Part shown: in pieces, positions 8,400-17,185 of the stretch
Layout of the letters: each line of letters opens with the position of its first letter
Position numbering within the stretch: position 1 is the stretch's first letter
Origin: Chara braunii
Taxonomy: Eukaryota > Streptophyta > Charophyceae > Charales > Characeae
Direction of reading: 5' to 3'
Length of the DNA: 34,353 nucleotides
NCBI GenBank assembly: GCA_003427395.1
Contig: BFEA01000179.1
Location: 394,896 to 429,248, forward strand
The notes under the pieces: generated by a model
Databases searched by the model: none
What the model was told of the DNA's origin: nothing
What the model saw: the letters and a program-made list of their open reading frames with translations, nothing else
Position numbers and translations under genes: made by a program

Positions 8400-8745
8400 G
8401 CAGAAGTACAACACTTACACCCAGAAGAATGATTTTCGTCGTCAACTTTATATCATTGTATTATTTTATTACATTTAAACCACCAGTACCTTTGTCGGTT
8501 CAAAAACCTCCGACTTTTCAGGAGGCCGAAACGAAACGACGGCCACCGATCAGATTGATCAACGTCAGGCTCGGCCCCCTGAAAGTTCGGGTACTGGCCA
8601 GGACTTGTCGAAACCGGACGCCAAAGGTACTAGTGGTTTAAAGATAATTTGCGAAATACCCCTATAAGTTTAGATATATGCCAAAATGCCCCTAAAAGGT
8701 GGGTAGAGCGAAATACCCCTCTGACACAAAAAATGTTTTGCGATC
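8400..8745 (+). repeat. Single arm of the fold-back family, split by a MITE
   Basis: GCAGAAGTACAACACTTACACCCAGAAGAATGATTTTCGTCG (to 8470) and then, after the inserted MITE, CCCCTATAAGTTTAGATATATGCCAAAATGCCCCTAAAAGG to TTTTGCGA (8653-8745) match 10284-10475 in order and orientation. No opposite arm is found within the next kilobase, so this may be a truncated copy. Confidence 0.75.
8475..8641. mobile_element. 159 bp MITE with TTAA target duplication
   Basis: TTAA flanks both ends (8475-8478 and 8638-8641). The 17 bp termini ACCACCAGTACCTTTGT (8479-8495) and, inverted, ACCACTAGTACCTTTGG (8621-8637) differ at only two positions. Inner segments also pair (CTTTTCAGGAGGCCGA near 8513-8529 with TCGGCCCCCTGAAAG near 8571-8586), so most of the element can fold into one hairpin. 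The related arm at 10284-10475 lacks it and has an equivalent-length uninterrupted site near 10360-10370. TTAA duplication is typical of piggyBac-mobilised MITEs; the termini do not start with the usual CCC, so the superfamily is open. Confidence 0.75.
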
Positions 8746-8800
8746 AGTTTGACGATGGTATCTCAAGGTCGTCGCCCCTTAAACAAAACAGGAAAAAAGT
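8745..8800 (+). repeat. Probable SINE 3' body fragment
   Basis: GACGATGGTATCTCAAGGTCGTCGCCCC matches the minus-strand body of SINE copy 2 (GATGATGATATCTCAAGGCCGTCGCCC, 13510-13540). No tRNA-like head is attached. Confidence 0.4.
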
Positions 8801-8984
8801 TCCAGGAGGGGGGGGGAGAGGAATTAGAGCGGACTATGGTCATATACTCACCCCACCTTATATCTGACGGCAATTGCCGCCGGATACCGTTCAAAATAGG
8901 AAATTTTGAGTATGCCATATAACATCTACCCACACCGGAGAGAAACTTCCACAGACTGTGATCTATACCACAAACTTCTTGTTG

Positions 8985-9015
<31 letters not shown>

Positions 9016-9024
9016 CACACACAC
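8985..9024. repeat. Microsatellite (GCAC)n(AC)n
   Basis: Four GCAC units followed by an AC dinucleotide run. Purine-rich imperfect AGACAGAG repeats follow at 9115-9195. Confidence 0.95.
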
Positions 9025-9328
9025 GTCCCAGAAGTCCACAGGGTTTCACCACCCTCGACGCACTGTGCCATACTATCAGCTAAAAGCGCACGGGTGAAAC
9101 AAAAGGAGAAGAACAGACAGGCAGGCAGGCCAACAGGCAGACAAACAAAGACATAGATAGAGACAAAGACAGAGACAGAGACAGCGAGATGAGATGAAAG
9201 GACATACAGATTAACAAGAATATGAAAACACCCTCTTGCATATTGACTTGGTCTTTCCAATTTCAATTGTTCCCTTTCCATTTCCAGCTTCTTTTTCCCT
9301 GCTTTTAATTTCTGTTTCGTAGGGTATA

Positions 9329-9439
9329 CCCGATTGGACCCGCAAAGCGGCTGTATACGTATTTGGGGGGCATTGCTAGGCACCCGGTTGGACCCGCAAA
9401 GAAGGCTGTATGCTAGTATTTGGGGGCATTGCTAGGCAC
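9329..9439 (+). repeat. 54 bp tandem duplication
   Basis: CCCGATTGGACCCGCAAAG to CATTGCTAGGCA (9329-9382) is repeated at 9383-9439 with minor differences. Confidence 0.85.
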
Positions 9440-10283
9440 TGAGAAGTAAGGCAGCAGTCAGACACGTGCAGGCCCAAGCATGGCCAGCTTTGCTCGAAAA
9501 AGAAGCGGGAAAGTGAAGTAGGAAAGCTCCGCATAGATCTCAAAATTGAGAGGGAAAAAATCGGACCCATGGAAAAGTGGCGTGAGAAAGTTAGGTGAAG
9601 CAATGAAGCAACAGATTCGGAGCGGGAGGGAAGACGTGAAGCAATAGATTTCGAAATCGAAATCGGACGTGAGGTGACATAAAGAGACATTAGGTGGAAC
9701 AATGAATTTTAGGCAGGAGGAAGAGGAAATATTGTAGGACTCAAATATGAAATTGGAGGGCTCAAATATGCAATTGCCCGGAGCTATCAGACCAGGATTG
9801 CATGCGAACTACCTGGGGATGTCGTCGGCAGTCCAGCTTGGACGCAGCACCCGTACTAGTGCGATTGAGCGGCTACTGAGGACCGTACTCAGATCCAACG
9901 TAGGAGTACCCAACCTAGGATTCTCTGGCGAATCAGAACTTAGATGCCCGACGGGTAGCGTACGTGCAAGGGAAGGCTGCGGTGGACAAGGCCACATCGG
10001 TCGAAACATGCAAGGGAAGGCTGCAGCATATAGGGTGGCAAGTGTTGGTGGGCTGTAAGGCACTGGGCAAGTCGTTAGCCTCCTGATGAGACCGGAGCAC
10101 ACCCTGTTGAAACATGTAGAGGAACGCATGCACATTTTCGAGCAAGGGTACACGCTTGTATATTTCTTGTCGTAATATTCTTTGAATTGCGTGTGAAGAG
10201 CAATCGCCTTTCTCCTTCGTTTTTTACTTGCGGCATGCAAGGCTCTGTCACTGTCTGTGTGGATGAGCGGCACGTGCATTACA
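9440..10283. other. Spacer, nothing recognised
   Basis: Short ORFs on both strands (the longest about 168 codons, minus strand, 9809-10315) lack motifs. A short direct repeat of GCAAGGGAAGGCTGC occurs at about 9965 and 10010. ATTTCGAAATCGAAATCGG at 9647-9665 resembles the low-complexity tract at 34225. Confidence 0.4.
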
Positions 10284-10479
10284 TAGCTTGGCAGAAGTAC
10301 AACACTTGCACCCAAAAGAATTATTTTCGTCGTTAATTTTATATTATTGTATTATTTTATTATATAATGGGATAATTTGCAAAATTCCCCTATAAGTTGA
10401 GATATATGCCAAAATGTCCCTAAAAGGTGGGTAGAGCTGAATACCCACCTGACACAGAAAATGTTTTGCGAAATACCCC

Positions 10480-10560
10480 GGTTGGACTTGCCATCTTTGC
10501 AAAATACCCCTATCCGGTACTGTCCATCTTTGCAAAATGCCCCGGTACTTGCCAACTTTT
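10480..10560 (+). repeat. Short tandem units containing CATCTTTGCAAAATACCCC
   Basis: About three imperfect units of roughly 40-45 bp combine TTTGCAAAAT(A/G)CCCC with CGGTACT. They lie just inside the left fold-back arm and echo its own TTGCAAAATTCCCC motif. Confidence 0.6.
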
Positions 10561-10629
10561 CCCAGGCCCTATGTATTTTCGTTTTGGACGTGCGTTTTAT
10601 TCGGGGGAAGGTGCTGTTGTTTTACCGGT

Positions 10630-10759
10630 TGCGCTGAGAGAGAGAGAGAGAGAGAGGGAAGCGGGATAGCGGAAGTGGCCCACGGTGCGAGGGGAGGGGG
10701 GGAGAGAGAGAGAGAAGGGGAGCCGGATAGTGGGGCAGGATAGCGGGAGTGGCACACGG

Positions 10760-10819
<60 letters not shown>

Positions 10820-10986
10820 AGGGACGCGGTATAGCTGGAGCGGTATAGCGCGATAGCGGAAGCAGCACACGTTGGTGGGGGAGGGGGAGAGAGAGAGAGA
10901 GAGGAAGGGAGCGGGATAGCGGGAGCAGGATAGCGAGAGAGAGAGAGAGAGAGAGAAAAGGGAAGCGGGATAACGGGAGTGGCACA

Positions 10987-11020
<34 letters not shown>
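10630..11020. repeat. Compound minisatellite: (GA)n blocks with a GCGGGATAGCGGGAGTGGCACAC unit
   Basis: At least five (GA)n runs (the longest 10763-10815) alternate with variants of a 25-30 bp unit (GAAGCGGGATAGCGG, then GAGTGGCACAC). The Ser/Leu-rich minus-strand ORFs of 121-141 codons here are translations of this repeat. Confidence 0.85.
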
Positions 11021-11431
11021 ACAGGAGTGGCGAGCAGGAGGATTTCAGAGACGGCGAGGCATAGGCAGAGACTTGGAACGAATTTGAAAGTTTGAATCCC
11101 GGAGGCAAACTGCCCCGCCTACGGGCCTGGGAATTGCGCGAAGTTGCCCACCCGGTATGGAGGACAAAACGGGTAAAACAGGCTGCAGGTCCAGACCCCA
11201 TCGACACCGTCCAGAATGCAAATTTGCACAAAGAACTACGGCCAAAAGGGCATTCCGCTCTACCCACGTCTTTTAGGGGCATTTTGGCATACATCGTCAC
11301 AAACAGAACTGCCCGGTAAACCGTAGGCAGAGAGAGAGAAGAGGACAACAAACGAGGGGCTGTGACATTATAGTGGTGTTTTGCAAATTATCCCTATATT
11401 TTATTCGTAAATTGTATTATTATATTATTAC

Positions 11432-11800
11432 GATCTGAGGCGCCTTGGCGTCTATAAATTCCGAAGCCACTGCTGAGAATCTCGCCCGTGGTGCTGCTAT
11501 TCGTTCCATCAGAGTCTGGCAAAGTTCCTGACTGGTGGATTGAAAGCAGAAAACAAAGGAGACTACCAAGCGATCTAAAGAGGCGGCTGAACTCTTTTGT
11601 TCACAATCTGTGAAATTAGTCCTCGCAAACAGCAAAGGGGATCGAAACAACACACACTGGAGGATCGTCCGGATTAGATACGAGCGCAGTTCATACAATG
11701 TCATGGAAAGTCTTTGGCGGGACACCTCACATCCATGGCTGGTGCGTGGATGGGTGAATGGGTGGGTGGTTCATGGGCATGAACCATGCCTTGGAGAACG
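11432..11800. other. Spacer, nothing recognised
   Basis: No domain, RNA or repeat identified apart from short GGGTGG-type repeats at 11740-11770. Confidence 0.4.
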
Positions 11801-11802
11801 AA

Positions 11803-12068
11803 GGCCTGACCAAAGCAGGTCATGCCATCCCATGCTAAGCCATCCAGATCGCAGGCACGGAAATTTTAATACATACATTCATACGCACAGTAAAACGTCC
11901 TCGGCAGCAGGTGTTTACTTAGGTTATGTGCCAGGGCACGCAGGCCTGACCAATGCATGCCATGCCATCCATATCGCAGCCACGGACGAATGAATACATA
12001 CATTCATACACACAGTAAAACGTCCTCGGCAGTAAAATGTTTACTTAGGCTTTGTGTCAGGGATGGTC
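11803..12068 (+). repeat. About 140 bp tandem duplication
   Basis: GGCCTGACCAAAGCAGGTCATGCCATCC through TACATACATTCATACGCACAGTAAAACGTCCTCGGCAG to TTTACTTAGG starts at 11803 and recurs from 11943 to about 12068. The copies are clearly related, with indels. Confidence 0.8.
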
Positions 12069-12495
12069 GGTTGAGACCAACTAACGCGTGAATGCAAAAT
12101 GGGAGAAGGAGAAGGCAGAGTGGCACATGGTTGGGCAGAGCCCCTCCCCTAACTGGCATGACCCCGTGGTAATCCTAACAACGGCCATGGGTGGCTTTCA
12201 CCGCTCCACAGGCCATGAGACAATCAATATGGCCTTTGTCAGGTTAACAGAACACTTACCCCCAACCTGCACACACAAACGGTACCCATGTCCTCGTGGT
12301 TAAGTTGCATTTACTCGTTTGTCTGCTTCGCCTGCCCCCAAACTGTAGACTTACCAGTCACAATACTCGTGACGACTTAATTTCTTCCTGTGTAATTAAT
12401 TGCCAGCCGAGGGCCTCATTTCGCCTGAGACTCGACTGCTATCCTGCCGTTCGTCCTGCGCGTCGAGATCAAACTACTCACCTCCTTAGCAATGA
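12069..12495. other. Spacer, nothing recognised
   Basis: No coding motif, RNA gene or repeat recognised. Confidence 0.35.
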
Positions 12496-12500
12496 AAACT

Positions 12501-12596
12501 TAGGGCCTCGCTCCACGACTCTCCACATGCACAAAACACAAAAAAAATTGGCAATGTATCTTTCCATGTTCTAGCGGAGGATTCAGTCTCACTTTC
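12501..12596 (+). repeat. Dispersed duplicate D1, copy 1
   Basis: GGGCCTCGCTCCACGACTCTCC through CAATGTATCTTTCCATGTTCTAGCGGA to TTCAGTCTCACTTT corresponds to 13158-13253. A third fragment (TTAGGGCCTCGCCACACC) lies near 16770, next to the LINE tail. Confidence 0.55.
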
Positions 12597-12639
12597 CCTT
12601 ACACGCAGGAAAAGATGAGACTACCGTCTTCGCTGTATG

Positions 12640-13150
12640 TAGACTGAAAATTGTCACAAATATGTGCACCCTATAATGACCGTTCGTTCTATTCGGGGGA
12701 AGACGGTAGAAGTAAAACAGGGCTGGAACTCCCGAGCCCGTGGCCAAGGGAAAGGGCCAAGGAAAGCTACTAGTAGTGCGTGCACGTCAGTTTTTCGAGG
12801 GTGGGGTGGGGTATGATGGGGTGTGAAGAAAGCGGGGGGGATGGCACAGGGGGCGGGGAAGGCAGGGGGAGCGGGGAAGGCCAGGGGGACGGAGGAAGGG
12901 AGGGAGGGCGGGGAAGGCCGTGGACGTTGTTCGGGCCAACTCATCCCATCGCTCCGATGCAAACAAATCTGATCTGCTCTGCTCTCATATTTTCGTTCAG
13001 CCCGGAATGCAATAAGGCGTGATGAAGTCCCACAGACCCTAAGTATTACTCTGAGAACGACGAGAATTCTGTATCTTTCGTCCCTTCTGTGCATGTTTTT
13101 CTGTGATCTGTTCCCCTCCCCCGCCACAAAGAGAAAGGAAGACCTAGAGA
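12640..13150. other. G-rich spacer, nothing recognised
   Basis: Contains a GGGG-rich low-complexity tract (12795-12920). The 233-codon minus-strand ORF over this area is Pro-rich by composition and has no recognisable domain. Confidence 0.4.
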
Positions 13151-13157
13151 GCGCAAT

Positions 13158-13253
13158 ATGGGCCTCGCCGCAAAGCTCTCCAAAGGTGAGAAAGACAAAA
13201 ATGTGGCAGGTGTACCTGTCCATGTTCTCTAGCGGAAAATTCATTCTTATTTG
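13158..13253 (+). repeat. Dispersed duplicate D1, copy 2
   Basis: GGGCCTCGCCGCAAAGCTCTCC, then CCATGTTCTCTAGCGGAAAATTCATTCT; same order and orientation as 12501-12596. Confidence 0.55.
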
Positions 13254-13489
13254 GCACATTCGGAGAGTGGTGCAGCGACGCCCTATGTGCCTGTTCGTGT
13301 GATCTGCGTTTGCACATCCGTCTACGACATCTTCTCCTTTCTGCACCACCGACACCTCCTGGTCTTGTTCCCGATGTCCGCACGTGCACGTGCTCTTGTA
13401 CTCGATCTACGTACGTGCACGTGGGAGGTTGTGCGCGCTGAGAGGCTGTGACACGCAGACTTGTATGGAGTTCGGTTTTTTTTCTTTCA

Positions 13490-13657
13490 AGACCTTTTTC
13501 CGAAAAGAAAAAGGGCGACGGCCTTGAGATATCATCATCCAAAGACCGGCCCTGGGTAATTCAGAACTGTAGTTTTTCACGCATCTGCTTCCAGTGGAGT
13601 TCGAACTCGGGTCTGTCTGTATTCAACAGTTCAAGGGTGTACCAAGTGAGCTAGGCC
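13490..13657 (-). mobile_element. tRNA-derived SINE, copy 2
   Basis: On the minus strand the A box reads CCTAGCTCACTTGGTA (13640-13653) and the B box GAGTTCGAACTCC (about 13596-13608). The body contains GGGCCGGTCTTTGG and GATATCTCAAGGCC, which align with copy 1. Compared with copy 1, the B box is closer to canonical and the A box has one substitution. Confidence 0.75.
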
Positions 13658-13669
13658 AGTTGGTTTTCA

Positions 13670-15046
13670 AGACGAGTTTTGCTCGCGTGTTCGGCGACAT
13701 GTTGGGTCTCTTTTCTTTTTTTTAACGAAAGTCCAGGGATACGTTCATCGATGGTGATAAGATGCCTAAGCTTCTGCCACCTAGCAGTCACGCTCTGAAG
13801 TCGAAGTCTAAACTCATCTTCCAGCTCTGACGAGTCATCTGTTTTCGTAGGTACAGGAAAGTGTACGACATACAGAACAGATCCTGTTCAAGTTCGATCG
13901 TGCATGTTGGTTACTGACGATGGAGTCGGTGGACACTATTCTATCCATATCAACTGTGCTGAGCATCAAACACGTGGACTGCTTGCCGGTGGTGGATTTT
14001 TTTTCCCGTTCGTTTTGCTTCTCTTGCTTGCCGTTCGATCTAAAAAGGAACACATGGAAGTGTTTCGCTCCCAATCGACGGCCGCGAGTACGACGCTATC
14101 GTTTGTCTGTTCTTTTTTCTCTTTCCCGATGGACTACGGATCAAATATTCAACTGATCCGAACGGACTCTACACTTGGCTTCTCCTCCTCTTAGCATTTA
14201 GCCAAAACGCCAAGAAAGGTATACTTCATTGTTTTTCTCCTCCTCTTCGGCTTCGGCTTCGCCAAACGCCCCCCTCAATACGGAGCTCACACGTCGTATT
14301 GCCAGAAAACGGAACGGAGCGGAGGGAAGAGAGCTCCTCCCGCTTCCATAACCTCTTCTCCTTTTATTTTTTGTTTTTTTCTCGAAACTCACTGCCACGG
14401 ATTTAGTGGTAAGTTGCCTGCCACAGCTAAGATGGGATGTTGCTCTCGTTGAGGGGCCCAGAAAAAGACAAGAACAGAGACAATTGATAGTCCCTCGCCT
14501 GGGAAAGAAAAAAAGCAAAGGAGGAAATGCGGGCAATCCCCCCCTCCCCCCGCCCCCTTGCTAGCTAGACACAGACATCAACTATATACCTGCCCGTGGA
14601 AGCTCTTCCCCTTTCGTTTGCAGAAGGGCGCCGAAAGGGAGAAGGGGGGCCCAAACGGCGAGCGGCGCGCGAAGGGAGAACAGACGCCTTGGAGGCAATG
14701 GAAAAAGGGGAACGAACCGTCGCCTTCCCTTAAACTGTCGGACAGCGGAAATCGTTCTGTTCTTGTCATCTAACCGGGGTGAGACGACTCCATAGTGCTC
14801 TCCTGCATAGCTATTGGCATTTTCGCTTTGCCCACCATGACAGAAGGGTAGGGGGGACACAAGGGAAGGCACAGATTCTGAGCCTGCCCCCGCGATGACG
14901 ACTACAAGCAGAACACACAAAAGAGGGAAAAACAGGACAAGCACGCCACGTAGGTAGACAGACACTCTTCTTCTACAAATCGAGGATGAAAACGACAGCC
15001 AAAACGTAAGGTACACTGGCCAGAGGAAAAGCACGCAGATCCGTCC
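13670..15046. other. Spacer, nothing recognised
   Basis: About 1.4 kb with homopolymer T runs near 13710 and 14360 and G/A-rich stretches near 14640. ORFs on both strands are short and without recognisable motifs. Confidence 0.4.
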
Positions 15047-15135
15047 GCGCATCACAACACTGCAGTCTCTCCCTCCCGTCTCTCTCTCTCTCTCTCTCGC
15101 GCGCGCGCATCACAACACTGCAGTCTTTCCCTCCC
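15047..15135. repeat. Direct repeat flanking (TC)n(GC)n at the edge of a gap
   Basis: GCGCATCACAACACTGCAGTCT followed by CTCCCTCCC at 15047-15079 recurs at 15105-15135 with one mismatch, separated by (TC)n and GCGCGCGC. It is cut off by the N run, so a longer tandem array may have broken the assembly here. Confidence 0.8.
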
Positions 15136-15866
15136 NNNNNNNNNNNNNNNNNNNNNNNNNNNNNNNNNNNNNNNNNNNNNNNNNNNNNNNNNNNNNNNNN
15201 NNNNNNNNNNNNNNNNNNNNNNNNNNNNNNNNNNNNNNNNNNNNNNNNNNNNNNNNNNNNNNNNNNNNNNNNNNNNNNNNNNNNNNNNNNNNNNNNNNNN
15301 NNNNNNNNNNNNNNNNNNNNNNNNNNNNNNNNNNNNNNNNNNNNNNNNNNNNNNNNNNNNNNNNNNNNNNNNNNNNNNNNNNNNNNNNNNNNNNNNNNNN
15401 NNNNNNNNNNNNNNNNNNNNNNNNNNNNNNNNNNNNNNNNNNNNNNNNNNNNNNNNNNNNNNNNNNNNNNNNNNNNNNNNNNNNNNNNNNNNNNNNNNNN
15501 NNNNNNNNNNNNNNNNNNNNNNNNNNNNNNNNNNNNNNNNNNNNNNNNNNNNNNNNNNNNNNNNNNNNNNNNNNNNNNNNNNNNNNNNNNNNNNNNNNNN
15601 NNNNNNNNNNNNNNNNNNNNNNNNNNNNNNNNNNNNNNNNNNNNNNNNNNNNNNNNNNNNNNNNNNNNNNNNNNNNNNNNNNNNNNNNNNNNNNNNNNNN
15701 NNNNNNNNNNNNNNNNNNNNNNNNNNNNNNNNNNNNNNNNNNNNNNNNNNNNNNNNNNNNNNNNNNNNNNNNNNNNNNNNNNNNNNNNNNNNNNNNNNNN
15801 NNNNNNNNNNNNNNNNNNNNNNNNNNNNNNNNNNNNNNNNNNNNNNNNNNNNNNNNNNNNNNNNNN
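15136..15866. other. Assembly gap, 731 Ns
   Basis: Continuous N. The 310-333 codon minus-strand ORFs spanning it are meaningless. Confidence 0.99.

Positions 15867-15957
<91 letters not shown>
15867..15957. repeat. Compound microsatellite (TC)n(AC)n
   Basis: 46 bp of TC then 45 bp of AC immediately after the gap; true length is unknown. Confidence 0.95.
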
Positions 15958-15959
<2 letters not shown>

Positions 15960-16701
15960 TTGCACACCTCTCACCAGTCTGCATACATCATGCAGGGCAC
16001 GACCGACATGTATGAGACATCATCACCGAACAGATCACAGTGCTGGTCGCGTCATGCAATCCAACTCAGACGTCAATCCACCCAACATAAGGACAGCCGT
16101 CGTACGTCCTCGTCCCGCCTTCGGAGCATACTCTGCCATACCTCCTTCCTAGATCATCCCGATCAGAGGGTGACGGAACCAGACCTGACGGCGGAAGAGC
16201 AGGCCACCGTTTCCACTTCTGCTCACCTGCCCTGATCTCAAGCTCGCGCCGCCCTTCCAACACCCGATCGCAGCCCGGTCAACAGCATACGTGCTTCCCT
16301 GCTCCTCCTGGGCCCGTCGAGTGAACTGGCTGTCAACTTACGAGGTGCATCCTAGCATAGCATATCACAAACATAGCACCAATGGGATGACCGCCCCAAG
16401 AAATGGGCAGAACCGGCCAGCAAAAGCCGAAAAGGATACGTTGGTTTTGGGATAAGAAAAGAGTAACAAAAATAGAGGATGCCCGAATACGGCGCCCCAA
16501 AAAGAGCTGAAAAAGAAAGCCCCAAACCTGGCCCAGTATGCTCCTCGTTCGATACACTAATCTGCACTTGCACTACACTTTTTGCACCGTTCCATTGACT
16601 CACTGCGCGGGCGCGGGGGCGCAGCCCATAAGTGCGTAGCTGATGGAAGGCCAAAAGGGGAGGGGGCTGTATGAGGCCGGGGGCCTCGGCCCACATGCCA
16701 G
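15958..16701. other. Spacer, nothing recognised
   Basis: No domain, RNA gene or repeat match found; ORFs up to 114 codons lack motifs. Confidence 0.4.
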
Positions 16702-16801
16702 CGAATAGTATAGTTTATTTACTAGTTTTTTTTTTGTTTTTTTTTTTTTCTTAGAACAAAAACCAAGCTCTTAGGGCCTCGCCACACCAATGAAGCGGTG
16801 A

Positions 16802-16832
16802 TTTTATTTTTTATTTTTTATTTTTATTTTTT
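16802..16832 (-). other. A-rich 3' tail of the LINE
   Basis: On the minus strand, As with interspersed Ts follow the 3' UTR. A second T-rich run at 16726-16750 (plus strand) may belong to an older insertion nearby. Confidence 0.65.
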
Positions 16833-17185
16833 TTGGAGAAAGTACATAATTTTATTACCAATAACAAGTTTCCAGGCCGGGGACCTCACAATTCTACCCG
16901 GAATTACTGGGGCCATTACCCAGAACCGGCTAAATGCTGAAAACCGGGTCCAGCGTCCCCCAAACTTGTCCTACAGCCTTATACTCCTCCAAAAATAATA
17001 GTCCATTAAGCTCATAAAAAAAGGGTGGGAGTTCCGAGACATCCGGGCCTGCCTCTGGACTCCCAACACATCCACCTACCACTTAAAACAATACAAGTCT
17101 ATCATGCCCAGTTGGAGGTGAATGTGAAACTCCTGAGTGAGGAAAACAGTCTCATAAAATTTAACAGAAGGGCAGAAACTGTTGC
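16833..17185 (-). other. 3' UTR of the LINE
   Basis: No coding frame remains between the ORF2 stop at 17186-17188 and the A-rich tail. Confidence 0.6.

Larger units (their letters stand above)
6820..8400 (+). repeat. Dispersed repeat family R2, copy A (interrupted)
   Basis: Blocks along this stretch recur collinearly at 23400-24660: CTCCTCGGCCCGTG then CACGTGCTCAAGGTCCTCAACTG (7188 to about 7495) match 23580-23690; the A/T-rich plus GCGCGCCCACAC block (8050-8175) matches 24390-24515; and GATACCCTTGTAAGGGTA (about 8358) matches 24633-24650. It looks like a non-autonomous element or an old composite of about 1.3-1.6 kb. TACCAATTGTACTAGCC at 6994 resembles a degraded minus-strand A box. No protein domain found. 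Confidence 0.5.
10284..11431. mobile_element. Fold-back element with inverted arms around a (GA)n minisatellite
   Basis: The left arm (10284-10470) contains TTGCAAAATTCCCCTATAAG and ATGCCAAAATGTCCCTAAAAGGTGGGTAGAGC. The right arm carries the inverted counterparts GCTCTACCCACGTCTTTTAGGGGCATTTTGGCAT (11257-11290) and TTTTGCAAATTATCCC followed by AT-rich sequence to 11431. The right arm has about 80 bp of extra sequence at 11296-11377 bounded by GTCAC/GTGAC. The core (10630-11020) is a GA-rich minisatellite, and no transposase is present. A related left arm lies at 8400-8745. I infer a non-autonomous fold-back transposon; exact ends are uncertain. Confidence 0.6.

Noticed and set aside
10083-10140. 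CTGATGAG...GAAAC arrangement suggesting a hammerhead ribozyme
   Set aside because: Stem II is 3 bp with a G-T pair, the conserved U before the cleavage site is C, and no stem I forms.
12654-13355. 233-codon minus-strand ORF as a gene
   Set aside because: Pro-rich from G-rich DNA, no recognisable domain, and it overlaps a dispersed repeat.
14973-15984. Minus-strand ORFs of 310-333 codons
   Set aside because: They run through 731 Ns and flanking dinucleotide repeats.
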